Positions 1 through 6,239 of a stretch of DNA of 32,063 nucleotides are shown here, piece after piece. Position 1 is the first letter of the stretch. Every line of letters begins with the position of its first letter. Position numbers and translations under genes: made by a program. This stretch comes from Sulfuriferula sp. (GTDB lineage Bacteria; Pseudomonadota; Gammaproteobacteria; Burkholderiales; Sulfuriferulaceae): NCBI GenBank assembly GCA_013140765.1, contig JABFSE010000037.1:1-32063 (forward strand). The letters are read 5' to 3'. A model generated the notes under the pieces. The model ran no database searches. It was not told where the DNA came from and saw only the letters and a program-made list of their open reading frames with translations.

Positions 1-126
1 GGCGGTTATCGGCGCGGCGATGCGTAAACTCGTCCACCTTATCTATGGCGTAGTGAAGTCTGGCAAGCCATTTGATGCTAATTTCGCTAATAAGGGGCTT
101 GCTATTCAAGACGGTATCTGACCCCA
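1..126 (+). mobile_element. Right end of an IS110/IS1111-type insertion sequence
   Basis: The window opens inside an insertion sequence whose transposase C-terminus ends at 121. The element probably ends within a few bases of that stop, because recognisable attC sequence begins at about 129-131. IS110-family elements lack conventional terminal inverted repeats, so the exact boundary (given here as 126) is an estimate. A subgroup of IS1111 elements is known to insert specifically into integron attC sites, which is the situation seen here. The rest of the element lies outside the window. Confidence 0.7.
2..121 (+). CDS. IS110-family transposase, C-terminal fragment (cut by window edge)
   Basis: An open frame runs in from the left edge and stops at TGA 119-121, giving about 39 residues. 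It includes AAMRKLVHLIYGVVKSGKPF, which is the typical C-terminus of IS110/IS1111 transposases (after the conserved serine-containing transposase_20 domain, which would lie further left). The N-terminal DEDD catalytic domain is not in view, so whether the enzyme is intact cannot be judged. The gene points toward the interrupted attC site and is opposite in strand to the integron cassettes. Family assignment is by recognition of the C-terminal pattern. Confidence 0.75.
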   Translation, partial: AVIGAAMRKLVHLIYGVVKSGKPFDANFANKGLAIQDGI

Positions 127-185
127 GTGCTTCGGCGCAAACGAAGCGCAGCGTAGTTTGCGTCCGAACGAGCGTATTGTTAGCC
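127..185 (-). other. Truncated attC site of the second cassette
   Basis: On the minus strand the cassette gene ends inside GGCTAAC (185-179), an R'' box that supplies the stop codon, as in typical cassettes. It is followed by a hairpin with arms 131-142 and 156-168, paired except for one unpaired T at 163; such an extrahelical base is a hallmark of attC stems. The expected closing GTTAGCC core is absent. Instead the sequence passes into the insertion sequence. The site therefore looks like an attC whose R' side was split off by the insertion. Confidence 0.7.
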
Positions 186-1055
186 ATTTGGCCCGTCATA
201 TTTCTGGTCAAATATCATGAATATTCTATTGTTAACTCTTTCAATCCAGTCAAGGACATTGGTCATATTTTCGTCCTCGCAATCAATTCGTTTTAACCAA
301 AGTCTGTATGATTCATTGCAAAATCTAAGTGTGGGAGAGATATATCTTACATCGGCCTCATGATAAAAGGGGTATACAGTGAATGTTGCATCTTCATTCT
401 TTTGAAGGCACCAGTCCATAGACTCGTTCCATGAACCATGTATGGATTCCGACATTATCCCGTAAGTATATTTATACAGTTCCTCATCTGTAATTTCCTT
501 AAATATATCGAAAAATGTCTTCCCTTGAAGCTTCCATCTATTTTTCTTTTGCACCTTAAAATCATCTTCTGTGAAGTCCTCTAAATCCATTTTTTCCTGA
601 ACTGATTTGAGTAGTCGTTTTCCCGCCTTTGTCTCAAAAAACCGAGAACCCTCCTTTAGCTCGCGCAATATTCTTAATCGGTCCTTATATGAACATTTTC
701 TGTAATCTTCAATTACAGAAGAATCACTTATAAGTAGATATTCTGCCGTTATCGCTGCTTCAATTAGTGGTCTTTCTAAGACGTTTATGATTTCAGCGTT
801 ATCTTTTTCGTAGTAAGTTACAATTTCTTTAAGCAGCTTCCACATCCTGGTTAACAACCCCAAAATAGGAGCATCTTCTAAATCGAATCCAGTAGGGTTG
901 CGCTCGATGTTTCGCATCCTTGTGATGCAGTCATAAATTTCCGCCACATCCTTTACAAAAGTACCAGTAAACCTGTTGATATCATCGAGCGACCTCAAGC
1001 TGTCGGCAACATATGCCTCATCGTATCGACTGATAATTTTTTCTATTTCATCCAT
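180..1055 (-). CDS. Integron cassette 2: uncharacterised 291-aa protein (possible DUF5677-like)
   Basis: Predicted soluble, acidic and mostly helical protein of 291 residues with no signal peptide or membrane segment. I do not recognise a catalytic motif. The segment around residues 93-110 (RPLIEAAITAEYLL) and the run of helices resemble DUF5677-type proteins of unknown function, but this is a weak resemblance. The gene lies between two cassette recombination sites: an 18-nt leader without a convincing ribosome binding site separates it from the upstream GTTAGCC core (1080-1074), and its TAA stop is inside the R'' box at 180-182. It is visibly more AT-rich than the chromosomal genes to the right, with frequent AAA, GAA and ATA codons, consistent with horizontal acquisition. 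Expression probably depends on read-through from the Pc-like promoter at 1894-1922. Confidence 0.8.
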   Translation of the reverse strand: MDEIEKIISRYDEAYVADSLRSLDDINRFTGTFVKDVAEIYDCITRMRNIERNPTGFDLEDAPILGLLTRMWKLLKEIVTYYEKDNAEIINVLERPLIEAAITAEYLLISDSSVIEDYRKCSYKDRLRILRELKEGSRFFETKAGKRLLKSVQEKMDLEDFTEDDFKVQKKNRWKLQGKTFFDIFKEITDEELYKYTYGIMSESIHGSWNESMDWCLQKNEDATFTVYPFYHEADVRYISPTLRFCNESYRLWLKRIDCEDENMTNVLDWIERVNNRIFMIFDQKYDGPNG

Positions 1056-1073
1056 GCTTGTACTTTTTTGTAT

Positions 1074-1140
1074 GGCTAACGTTTGAATTCACTGGCCTGC
1101 GCGGCTTTTCGCGCAGGTCCGGTGGAATGATGGGTTAGCC
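1074..1140 (-). other. Intact attC (59-base element) between cassettes 1 and 2
   Basis: The 67-bp site is bounded by perfectly complementary 7-mers: GGCTAAC (1074-1080) and GTTAGCC (1134-1140). Inside are imperfectly complementary L boxes and a strong central stem, CCTGCGCG (1096-1103) with CGCGCAGG (1110-1117), closed by a short loop. In cassette orientation (minus strand), R'' at 1140-1134 contains the TAA stop of the 211-aa gene. R' at 1080-1074 is the recombination point in front of the 291-aa gene. Layout, length and extrahelical mismatches agree with attC sites in general. Confidence 0.9.
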
Positions 1141-1770
1141 CCGGATGCTCGTTCGGTGCAAAAAGGAAAGCAAGCATTTTTCTCCTTCCTCACGTGCATC
1201 ACCAATCTTTTGTGTCAGTTCGTCGTCGAGATTATCCGACGGATACAACTCTTGCTGGGCTTCCAGAACTTCGGGCGAGTCTGGCAAGACCGTCTGCGAG
1301 TAGTCCTGAATCACGACGATGTAGTTACCGATTCTGTGAATTACCTCAGTAACTAAACGGCCGAATGGGAGGAAGCCGAGATAGACCTTAGAGCCCACCA
1401 ACACTCTCACTTCAAGCAACGCGCTTTGGTACCTGTCAATGGCGAGGGACAAATCATCAATTCGTTTCCTGTAAGCGTCTGCTTCGGATAGGCGCCATCT
1501 TTCACTCTTCGTTGTGTGCTTGAACTCTTCCTCCGAGAACGCCTTACGTTCGTAGTCTTGAATGGGCTGTCTTGCCTTGGTTGTGGCTTTTGAGAGTAAG
1601 TGGCTTTCCTTTACCAGATTCTTCGTTGCTGCGTAGATTTCCTTTCCCGCTAATTCGCGCTTCCATACTCTGGCGCCATAGATGGCAATGACGGTAGTTA
1701 CCAACGCCGCAACGCCAAGCAAACCATCTTTAATCAGGGTGATCCATTCCTTTAGTTCGAGTGGCGGCAT
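1135..1770 (-). CDS. Integron cassette 1: uncharacterised 211-aa membrane-anchored protein
   Basis: No known domain recognised. Residues about 14-33 (from KDGLLGVAALVTTVIAIYGA) form one membrane segment followed by positive residues, so the rest is predicted to be cytoplasmic. The remainder is charged and helical, with coiled-coil-like stretches around residues 37-120 and an acidic tail. A less polar stretch near 125-155 could be a second membrane-associated helix. The ATG at 1768-1770 lies 20 nt after the first cassette core site and has no visible Shine-Dalgarno, as is common in first cassettes. The TAA stop is inside the R'' box of the attC. It is the gene nearest attI and therefore the one best placed for transcription from the Pc-like promoter. 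Cassette proteins of this kind (short, one N-terminal helix, no known family) are frequent in environmental integrons; its function is unknown. Confidence 0.85.
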   Translation of the reverse strand: MPPLELKEWITLIKDGLLGVAALVTTVIAIYGARVWKRELAGKEIYAATKNLVKESHLLSKATTKARQPIQDYERKAFSEEEFKHTTKSERWRLSEADAYRKRIDDLSLAIDRYQSALLEVRVLVGSKVYLGFLPFGRLVTEVIHRIGNYIVVIQDYSQTVLPDSPEVLEAQQELYPSDNLDDELTQKIGDAREEGEKCLLSFLHRTSIRG

Positions 1771-1792
1771 AGAGGTACCAGGGTTTAAGGGG

Positions 1793-1861
1793 CTAACGTA
1801 AATTAGACACCCTAAAAAATGCCATAAAAAGCACCTTCAAGGTGTATATTCTGGTATCCAT
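1793..1861 (-). CDS. Short attI-borne leader ORF (22 aa, internal 10-aa start)
   Basis: ATG at 1861-1859 opens a 22-codon frame whose TAG stop (1795-1793) lies inside the GTTAGCC core where the first cassette joins. It has a Shine-Dalgarno-like AAGGTG (1874-1869) 7 nt upstream. A second in-frame ATG at 1825-1823, giving 10 aa, has its own AAGGTG (1837-1832) 6 nt upstream. Class 1 integrons carry a comparable 11-codon ORF in attI1 that helps translate first cassettes lacking a ribosome binding site. The 211-aa gene downstream lacks one too. The peptide itself is probably unimportant. It could be chance, but the paired SD/ATG arrangement argues otherwise. Confidence 0.4.
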   Translation of the reverse strand: MDTRIYTLKVLFMAFFRVSNLR

Positions 1862-1877
1862 GTTGCAACACCTTGAA
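1836..1877. repeat. 10-bp inverted repeat in the attI region
   Basis: TTCAAGGTGT (1836-1845) and ACACCTTGAA (1868-1877) are perfectly complementary and separated by 22 bp. On the minus strand each arm region overlaps one of the AAGGTG ribosome-binding-like motifs of the leader ORF. The repeat could therefore fold over the translation start in the mRNA, or be a protein or integrase binding site. Seen directly; function inferred. Confidence 0.6.
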
Positions 1878-1893
1878 TTTTAATAAGGATACG

Positions 1894-1922
1894 ATTATGG
1901 CACACCCTAATTTTGATGACAA
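1894..1922 (-). promoter_or_regulatory. Pc-like cassette promoter inside the intI remnant
   Basis: On the minus strand TTGTCA (1922-1917) and CATAAT (1899-1894) are separated by exactly 17 bp; each matches the sigma-70 consensus at 5 of 6 positions. The promoter lies in the first codons of intI and points into attI and the cassettes, which is where Pc promoters of mobile integrons sit. A transcript would start near 1887, just ahead of the leader ORF. No alternative promoter of this quality was seen for the cassettes. Confidence 0.6.
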
Positions 1923-2061
1923 TGACACCATAGCGAATCCGCCTAAATTACTCGACCATGTACGCGATTAACTGCTGATTAAGCATTACCACACAGGCCC
2001 AACAAATTAGACTAGATTAAACGCTATATTCCATTCCATGGCAAGTGGCAAGCCGCATCCA
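1897..2061 (+). pseudogene. intI: Integron integrase remnant, N-terminal part only (intI pseudogene)
   Basis: AAGGA at 1885-1889 precedes ATG 1897. The frame reads 24 residues ending PPKLLDHVRD, then an in-frame TAA (1969-1971), then LLIKHYHTGP. This matches the KLLDQVRD...KHYSIRTE start of integron tyrosine recombinases. From 2016, in another frame, IKRYIPFHGK appears, matching the following IntI segment (WI-R-FI-FHGKRHP); compared with usual spacing about 7 nt are missing between the two blocks. A tandem 7-bp duplication (TGGCAAG at 2039-2045 and 2046-2052) then shifts the frame again; removing one copy gives FHGKPHP. The remnant stops next to the 3' end of waaA. All catalytic residues (R, H, Y) and the integron-specific insertion are lost, so the element cannot supply its own recombinase. 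Confidence 0.8.
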
Positions 2062-2064
2062 GTC

Positions 2065-3318
2065 TCACTGTGGGTAGCACTGGTTAATCAACGCCATCAA
2101 CCGCACGGTCGCGCCTTGGTGGCTGGCACTGTAGGTTAATGCTGCGGTGTGCATTTGCTGTCGGCGTGGTGCGTCGGCGAGTAGTTCGGTGACGGCTTGG
2201 GTCAGACTGGTCACATCTTGCACTTGCACTGCCGCGCCGCTGGTGATGGCTTGCTGGGCGACTTCGGCGAAGTTGTACATGGATGCGCCGATGACGACGG
2301 GGCAACCGACTGAGGCGGCTTCGATGAGGTTTTGCCCGCCTAGCGGCATGAGGCTACCGCCGATGAAGGCAACATCTGCCAGCGTGTAATAGGCGTATAG
2401 CTCGCCCATGCTGTCGCCTAGCCAGATTTGCGTATCGGCGTGTATCGCCTCGCCTGTGCTACGCCGCTGGTAGCGCACGCCGCGTTGCTGTAATAAGGCG
2501 GCGACTTCGTCAAAGCGTTGCGGGTGGCGCGGGATGATGGCTAATAAGGGCTTATTCGGCAGGGCTTGCCATGCGTCTATGATTAAGGCTTCTTCGCCTG
2601 CGCGGGTGCTGGCGGCGACCCACACCCAGCGTGCGCCGATTTGTTCGCGCCATTGTTGCCCCAACGCCAATAATTCAGCAGGTGGTGCGCTGTCGAATTT
2701 GAGGTTGCCCATGATGCTAACGTTTTGCCCGCCTAATTGGCGCAGGCGGGCGGCATCGTCTGCGGTTTGTGCGGCGATGTGGCTGAGTTGTGCCAAGGTG
2801 GCGGGGATGAGCGCACCCAGTTTGGCATAACGACGGGCTGAACGGGCTGATAGGCGGGCGTTGATGAGCAGGGTGGGGATATGTTGCTGATGGCATAGCG
2901 CAATGAGGTTAGGCCAAATTTCAGTTTCCATCAGCAAGCCCAAGCGCGGCTGAAAATGGCGCAAAAATCGGCGCACGGCAAAGGGGAAGTCGTAGGGTAA
3001 ATATACCCGTACTACGCGGTTGCCAAAAAGTTGCTCGCTGGTGTCGCGCCCTGTGGGGGTGATGTGGGTGAGGACGATTTGATGCTGTGGGTACGCGCCT
3101 AATAATGCCTCAATCAAGGGCTTTGCGGCGCGGGTTTCGCCGACTGAAACGGCATGTAGCCATATCACTGGGTGGGCGGTTGTTTGCTGATAAAAGCCAA
3201 AGCGTTCGCCGATATGCTGTAAATAGCCACGCTGTTTGCGCCCACGCCATAACAGGTGCATGAGCGTGTAAGGCAATAATAGCCAAATCAGTAGGTTATA
3301 TAACAATCTCGCTATCAT
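2065..3318 (-). CDS. waaA: 3-deoxy-D-manno-octulosonic acid (Kdo) transferase WaaA
   Basis: Transfers Kdo from CMP-Kdo to lipid IVA at the cytoplasmic face of the inner membrane, a step of lipopolysaccharide inner-core synthesis (GT30). The 417-aa product starts with a hydrophobic anchor (residues 3-23), then HIGERFGFY and the HAVSVGE motif, whose Glu61 corresponds to the catalytic base. The C-terminal half carries the nucleotide-binding GG-NLIEAA motif (LGGQNLIEAASVGCPV). The frame is open further upstream, but ATG 3318 is preferred: it gives the usual N-terminal anchor and overlaps the stop of the upstream midA gene (ATGA), indicating translational coupling. Its 3' end is the junction with the decayed integron. 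Confidence 0.95.
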   Translation of the reverse strand: MIARLLYNLLIWLLLPYTLMHLLWRGRKQRGYLQHIGERFGFYQQTTAHPVIWLHAVSVGETRAAKPLIEALLGAYPQHQIVLTHITPTGRDTSEQLFGNRVVRVYLPYDFPFAVRRFLRHFQPRLGLLMETEIWPNLIALCHQQHIPTLLINARLSARSARRYAKLGALIPATLAQLSHIAAQTADDAARLRQLGGQNVSIMGNLKFDSAPPAELLALGQQWREQIGARWVWVAASTRAGEEALIIDAWQALPNKPLLAIIPRHPQRFDEVAALLQQRGVRYQRRSTGEAIHADTQIWLGDSMGELYAYYTLADVAFIGGSLMPLGGQNLIEAASVGCPVVIGASMYNFAEVAQQAITSGAAVQVQDVTSLTQAVTELLADAPRRQQMHTAALTYSASHQGATVRLMALINQCYPQ

Positions 3319-4466
3319 AAACGCCGCGTCTGGTCGCCCTGCACGAACCCCATCAACGGCGCATCTATGCCGCGCGTCCATGCCATGACTTTGAACAGCT
3401 CACCCATTTCCGCTGGGCTGATGAGCTTTTGCACGGCGGCAACTTGCGGCACGTAAGCGGCAACATCGTCCGCTGAAGTGAGTGCTAACAAATCGGTAAT
3501 GCCGCAGTTAATCAGGTACTGCGCTTGGCTGGTGTAACCTGCCAGTTGCAAGCCTGCGTCTATGCCCGCCACGCCGACGGCAGTGAAGTCAACGTGTGCG
3601 GTGATGTCTTGCAAGCCTGGCAAATAGAATGGATCAGTGTGCGCGTGCTGGCGATAGTGGCACATCAGCGTGCCCTGATTGCGTTGCGGGTGGTAATACT
3701 CGCGCTCGCCAAAGCCGTAATCAACCATGACTACCGCGCCATGTTGCAGGCATTGCGCCAGGCTGGTAATAAATCCCGCCGCGCTTAAATTGATTTCGGT
3801 CAAGTAGTCAGCAGGCAAATCCAGCGCGGTTGCCGCGTCAAATAATGCGCCTGTGGTCAGCGGCTTATCTTGCCAAGCAAATTGCTGATTATCCCAGATG
3901 ACACCGCGCTCGTTTAAGCCGTGTTCGGTGCGGGTGATAAGGTGTACGGGCATGGCATCGAGCACTTCATTGCCGATGATACAGCCTGTGAATACGGCGG
4001 GTAATGCGTCCAGCCAAACCACTTTATCCACCCAGTCTGGCAATTCTTTAAGCAATAATTGCTGCTGGCGTTGGCGCAAGTCAGCACTCACTTCCAGTAT
4101 GTAATAATGGCTGGGTGCGCAGTTCAGCCGTATCAGCTCGGTTAACACATCACACGCCAGCCGTCCCGTGCCTGCGCCTGTTTCGAGTACGTCGCCTGCG
4201 GTGATGCGTAATACTTGTGCGATTTGTTGCGCCAGACTACGACCAAACAACGGCGAGATTTCGGGCGCGGTGATAAAATCCCCTGACGCACCTAATTTTG
4301 TCGCGCCCGCGCTGTAGTAGCCCAAAGCAGGCGCGTACAATGCTAATTCCATGTAACGCGCAAACGACATCCACGAGGTGCTCGCCAGCTCATCAACGAT
4401 GCGGCGTGTGAGTTGTTGGCTGAGGGATAATGCTGCAGGCGCGGGGACAGGTAAAGACATAAACAT
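3315..4466 (-). CDS. MidA/NDUFAF7-family SAM-dependent methyltransferase
   Basis: Class I methyltransferase of the DUF185/MidA family, whose mitochondrial member methylates an arginine of complex I subunit NDUFS2; the bacterial substrate is unsettled. Visible features are the family N-terminus with FARYMELALYAPALGYYS, GDFITAPEISPLFG, and the SAM-binding glycine loop ETGAGTGRLA, followed by GNEVLDAMPVH and VDYGFGE. The frame also opens with a TTG at 4478. The ATG at 4466 (or the one at 4460) is more likely, although no clear ribosome binding site precedes either, and the length (383 aa) is normal. It overlaps waaA by 4 nt and is divergent from folM 39 bp away, so the two promoters must share or overlap coding sequence. 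Confidence 0.9.
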   Translation of the reverse strand: MFMSLPVPAPAALSLSQQLTRRIVDELASTSWMSFARYMELALYAPALGYYSAGATKLGASGDFITAPEISPLFGRSLAQQIAQVLRITAGDVLETGAGTGRLACDVLTELIRLNCAPSHYYILEVSADLRQRQQQLLLKELPDWVDKVVWLDALPAVFTGCIIGNEVLDAMPVHLITRTEHGLNERGVIWDNQQFAWQDKPLTTGALFDAATALDLPADYLTEINLSAAGFITSLAQCLQHGAVVMVDYGFGEREYYHPQRNQGTLMCHYRQHAHTDPFYLPGLQDITAHVDFTAVGVAGIDAGLQLAGYTSQAQYLINCGITDLLALTSADDVAAYVPQVAAVQKLISPAEMGELFKVMAWTRGIDAPLMGFVQGDQTRRL

Positions 4467-4505
4467 CAGGCTATGCAATAAAACAGTAAGGATAAAGGAA
4501 ATATC

Positions 4506-5246
4506 ATGGATGGCAAAACGATATTAGTCACGGGTGGCGCAAAACGGGTAGGCGCGGCGATATGCCGACGACTGCACGCGGCGGGCGCGAACCTCGTTAT
4601 TCATTACCACCAATCCGCGCCTGCCGCCCGTGCGCTACAGGTGGAGCTGAACACAGCGCGACCAAATTCGGTAATGTTGATACAGGCTGATTTGCTCGAT
4701 TGCACCAGTTTCCCCAGCATCATTAGCACCACCGTTAACCATTACGGTCGTCTGGATGCGCTGGTTAATAATGCGTCCAGCTTTTTTGCCACGCCTATCG
4801 GTAGCATTAACGAAGACAATTGGCTGGATTTAATCGGCACCAACCTCAAAGCACCACTATTTCTTGCCCAAGCCGCCGCGCCCGAACTACGCCGTCAGCG
4901 CGGTTGCATCATCAACATCAGCGATATACACGCGCAACGCCCGATGAAAAATTACGTCGTTTATAGTATAGCCAAAGCGGGGCTGGACGGGCTGACCAAA
5001 TCGCTGGCGCGTGAATTGGGTCCTGAGGTGCGCGTCAACGCTATCGCGCCTGGTCCGATTTTGTGGCCTGAAGATGCCGCGCAAATCGACGAAGTGTCAC
5101 GCCAGCGGGTGATTTCGCACACCATACTCAAGCAAGCTGGCAACCCCGATGACATTGCGCTGGCAGTGTATTATTTAATTGCCAATGCGCCATTTATGAC
5201 GGGGCAAGTTATCAATGTGGATGGCGGGCGTAGCGTAAAACTATAA
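4506..5246 (+). CDS. folM: Pteridine reductase (FolM/PTR1-type short-chain dehydrogenase)
   Basis: NADPH-dependent SDR of 246 aa expected to reduce dihydropterins or dihydrofolate. The cofactor motif TGGAKRVG (9-16) is the R-containing TGxxxRxG of pteridine reductases. NNAS is at 88-91. The catalytic serine of ordinary SDRs is replaced by Asp140 (INISDIH), 13 residues before Tyr153 of the YxxxK motif (Tyr153, Lys157), the same spacing as the Asp/Tyr pair of PTR1. The C-terminus ends in the usual GQVINVDGG. A good ribosome binding site (AAAGGA) precedes ATG 4506. The stop overlaps the stop of glk by 6 nt in convergent orientation. Confidence 0.88.
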   Translation: MDGKTILVTGGAKRVGAAICRRLHAAGANLVIHYHQSAPAARALQVELNTARPNSVMLIQADLLDCTSFPSIISTTVNHYGRLDALVNNASSFFATPIGSINEDNWLDLIGTNLKAPLFLAQAAAPELRRQRGCIINISDIHAQRPMKNYVVYSIAKAGLDGLTKSLARELGPEVRVNAIAPGPILWPEDAAQIDEVSRQRVISHTILKQAGNPDDIALAVYYLIANAPFMTGQVINVDGGRSVKL

Positions 5247-6221
5247 AAGACCAGTCGCAGTATGTGCCGCACCGATGAGTGGGGCGCGTGGCTCCAAGAT
5301 GACGACGACGGGGATGCTAGTCAGCAAGGCGCGAAAACGCCCTTTATCCAAAAAGCCTTGCATAAATTCACCGCGCTGTAAGAACGGCAAAATTTTAGGG
5401 GCTATACCGCCGCCTACGAGTACGCCGCTGGTCGATAAACTTTTCAGTGCTAAATTACCCGCTTCCGCCCCGTAAATACGGCAAAACATAGTCAATGCGT
5501 GCACACATATCGCATCCGTATCGGCTAAGGCGTGGTTAGCAATAGCGGCACTGGGGTCAGCGGCTATTTCTATCTGTTGACACACGCTGGCATCCATGAT
5601 GCCGCGTTTGGTGTCACGCAAAAAGCACCAGATATTATATAAACCGGGCCCTGATAATACACGCTCGACACTGACATGCCCTGCAAATTTTTCGCGCAAA
5701 TAAACCAATAGCGCATCTTCGTCGGCATTGTTGGGCGCAAAACTGGTATGTCCGCCTTCTGTAGGCTGAACTTGATAAGTCGATGCGTGCCAAAATAACA
5801 ATGCCTCGCCCAAGCCCGTACCTGCGGCGATAACGGCTTTCATGCCGTCTTTTTCAACGCGCGCATCTGACAAAAAAACACTTTGCTCGACGGGCAAATG
5901 CAACATGCCCACTGCAGCGGCCGCTAGGTCGTTCAATAGCTTTACGGGGCAAAGCAGGCGTGCCGATAATGCGCTTTCATCTAATATCCAGGGCAGATTA
6001 GTGGTGACGCAACAGCCATTCACCACAGGTCCCGCAACGCCAAAAGCCGCACCGCGCAATGTGCTCGTTTCAATCGCTAAAAACGCGTCCAGTATGTCGG
6101 TGAAATGGGGATAATCCCGACTGGGCACGCTGGTTTCCCGATGGGATACCAATACGCCATCTTGCCAGCCATACAGGGCTAATACTGTTTTTGTTCCGCC
6201 TATATCACCTGCTAAAAACAT
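5241..6221 (-). CDS. glk: Glucokinase
   Basis: Cytoplasmic ATP-dependent kinase converting glucose to glucose-6-phosphate (bacterial Glk family, not ROK). The 326-aa length is typical. Motifs: phosphate-binding DIGGTK (6-11), LLND with the catalytic base Asp98, AAGTGLGEA for ATP binding, and EGGHTSF with the sugar-contacting Glu and His. AGAGG precedes ATG 6221 at good spacing. It follows the GH15-type gene by 18 nt on the same strand, so the two likely form one transcript; glucose released from glycogen or starch would be phosphorylated by this enzyme. Confidence 0.95.
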   Translation of the reverse strand: MFLAGDIGGTKTVLALYGWQDGVLVSHRETSVPSRDYPHFTDILDAFLAIETSTLRGAAFGVAGPVVNGCCVTTNLPWILDESALSARLLCPVKLLNDLAAAAVGMLHLPVEQSVFLSDARVEKDGMKAVIAAGTGLGEALLFWHASTYQVQPTEGGHTSFAPNNADEDALLVYLREKFAGHVSVERVLSGPGLYNIWCFLRDTKRGIMDASVCQQIEIAADPSAAIANHALADTDAICVHALTMFCRIYGAEAGNLALKSLSTSGVLVGGGIAPKILPFLQRGEFMQGFLDKGRFRALLTSIPVVVILEPRAPLIGAAHTATGLL

Positions 6222-6239
6222 ACGCTTTCCTCTTTTTAT

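Larger units (their letters stand above)
1791..1896 (-). other. attI-like segment with first cassette insertion point
   Basis: Between the divergent intI remnant (ATG at 1897) and the first cassette gene lies about 100 bp ending in GTTAGCC (minus strand, 1797-1791). This is the same core heptamer as in the attC at 1074-1140. The position next to the 5' end of intI, with the cassette genes read away from it, is exactly where attI sits in integrons. The internal integrase-binding sites are not conserved enough to recognise by eye, so the left limit is set at the intI start. Confidence 0.65.

Noticed and set aside
72-296. 74-aa open frame on the + strand across the IS end and the attC.
   Set aside because: It overlaps the IS110 transposase frame and the cassette gene on the other strand, and has no recognisable protein character.
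1798-1896. LexA box (CTG-N10-CAG) in the intI promoter region.
   Set aside because: No matching pattern was found, so SOS control of this relic cannot be claimed.
1800-2012. 9-bp direct repeat AAATTAGAC (1800-1808 and 2004-2012) as a possible target-site duplication.
   Set aside because: It brackets attI and part of the intI remnant, not a coherent mobile unit, and in AT-rich DNA this length can arise by chance.
5241-5246. Convergent stop codons of folM and glk sharing CTATAA as a regulated overlap.
   Set aside because: A 6-nt tail overlap is common in compact genomes and no terminator hairpin or other signal was found there.
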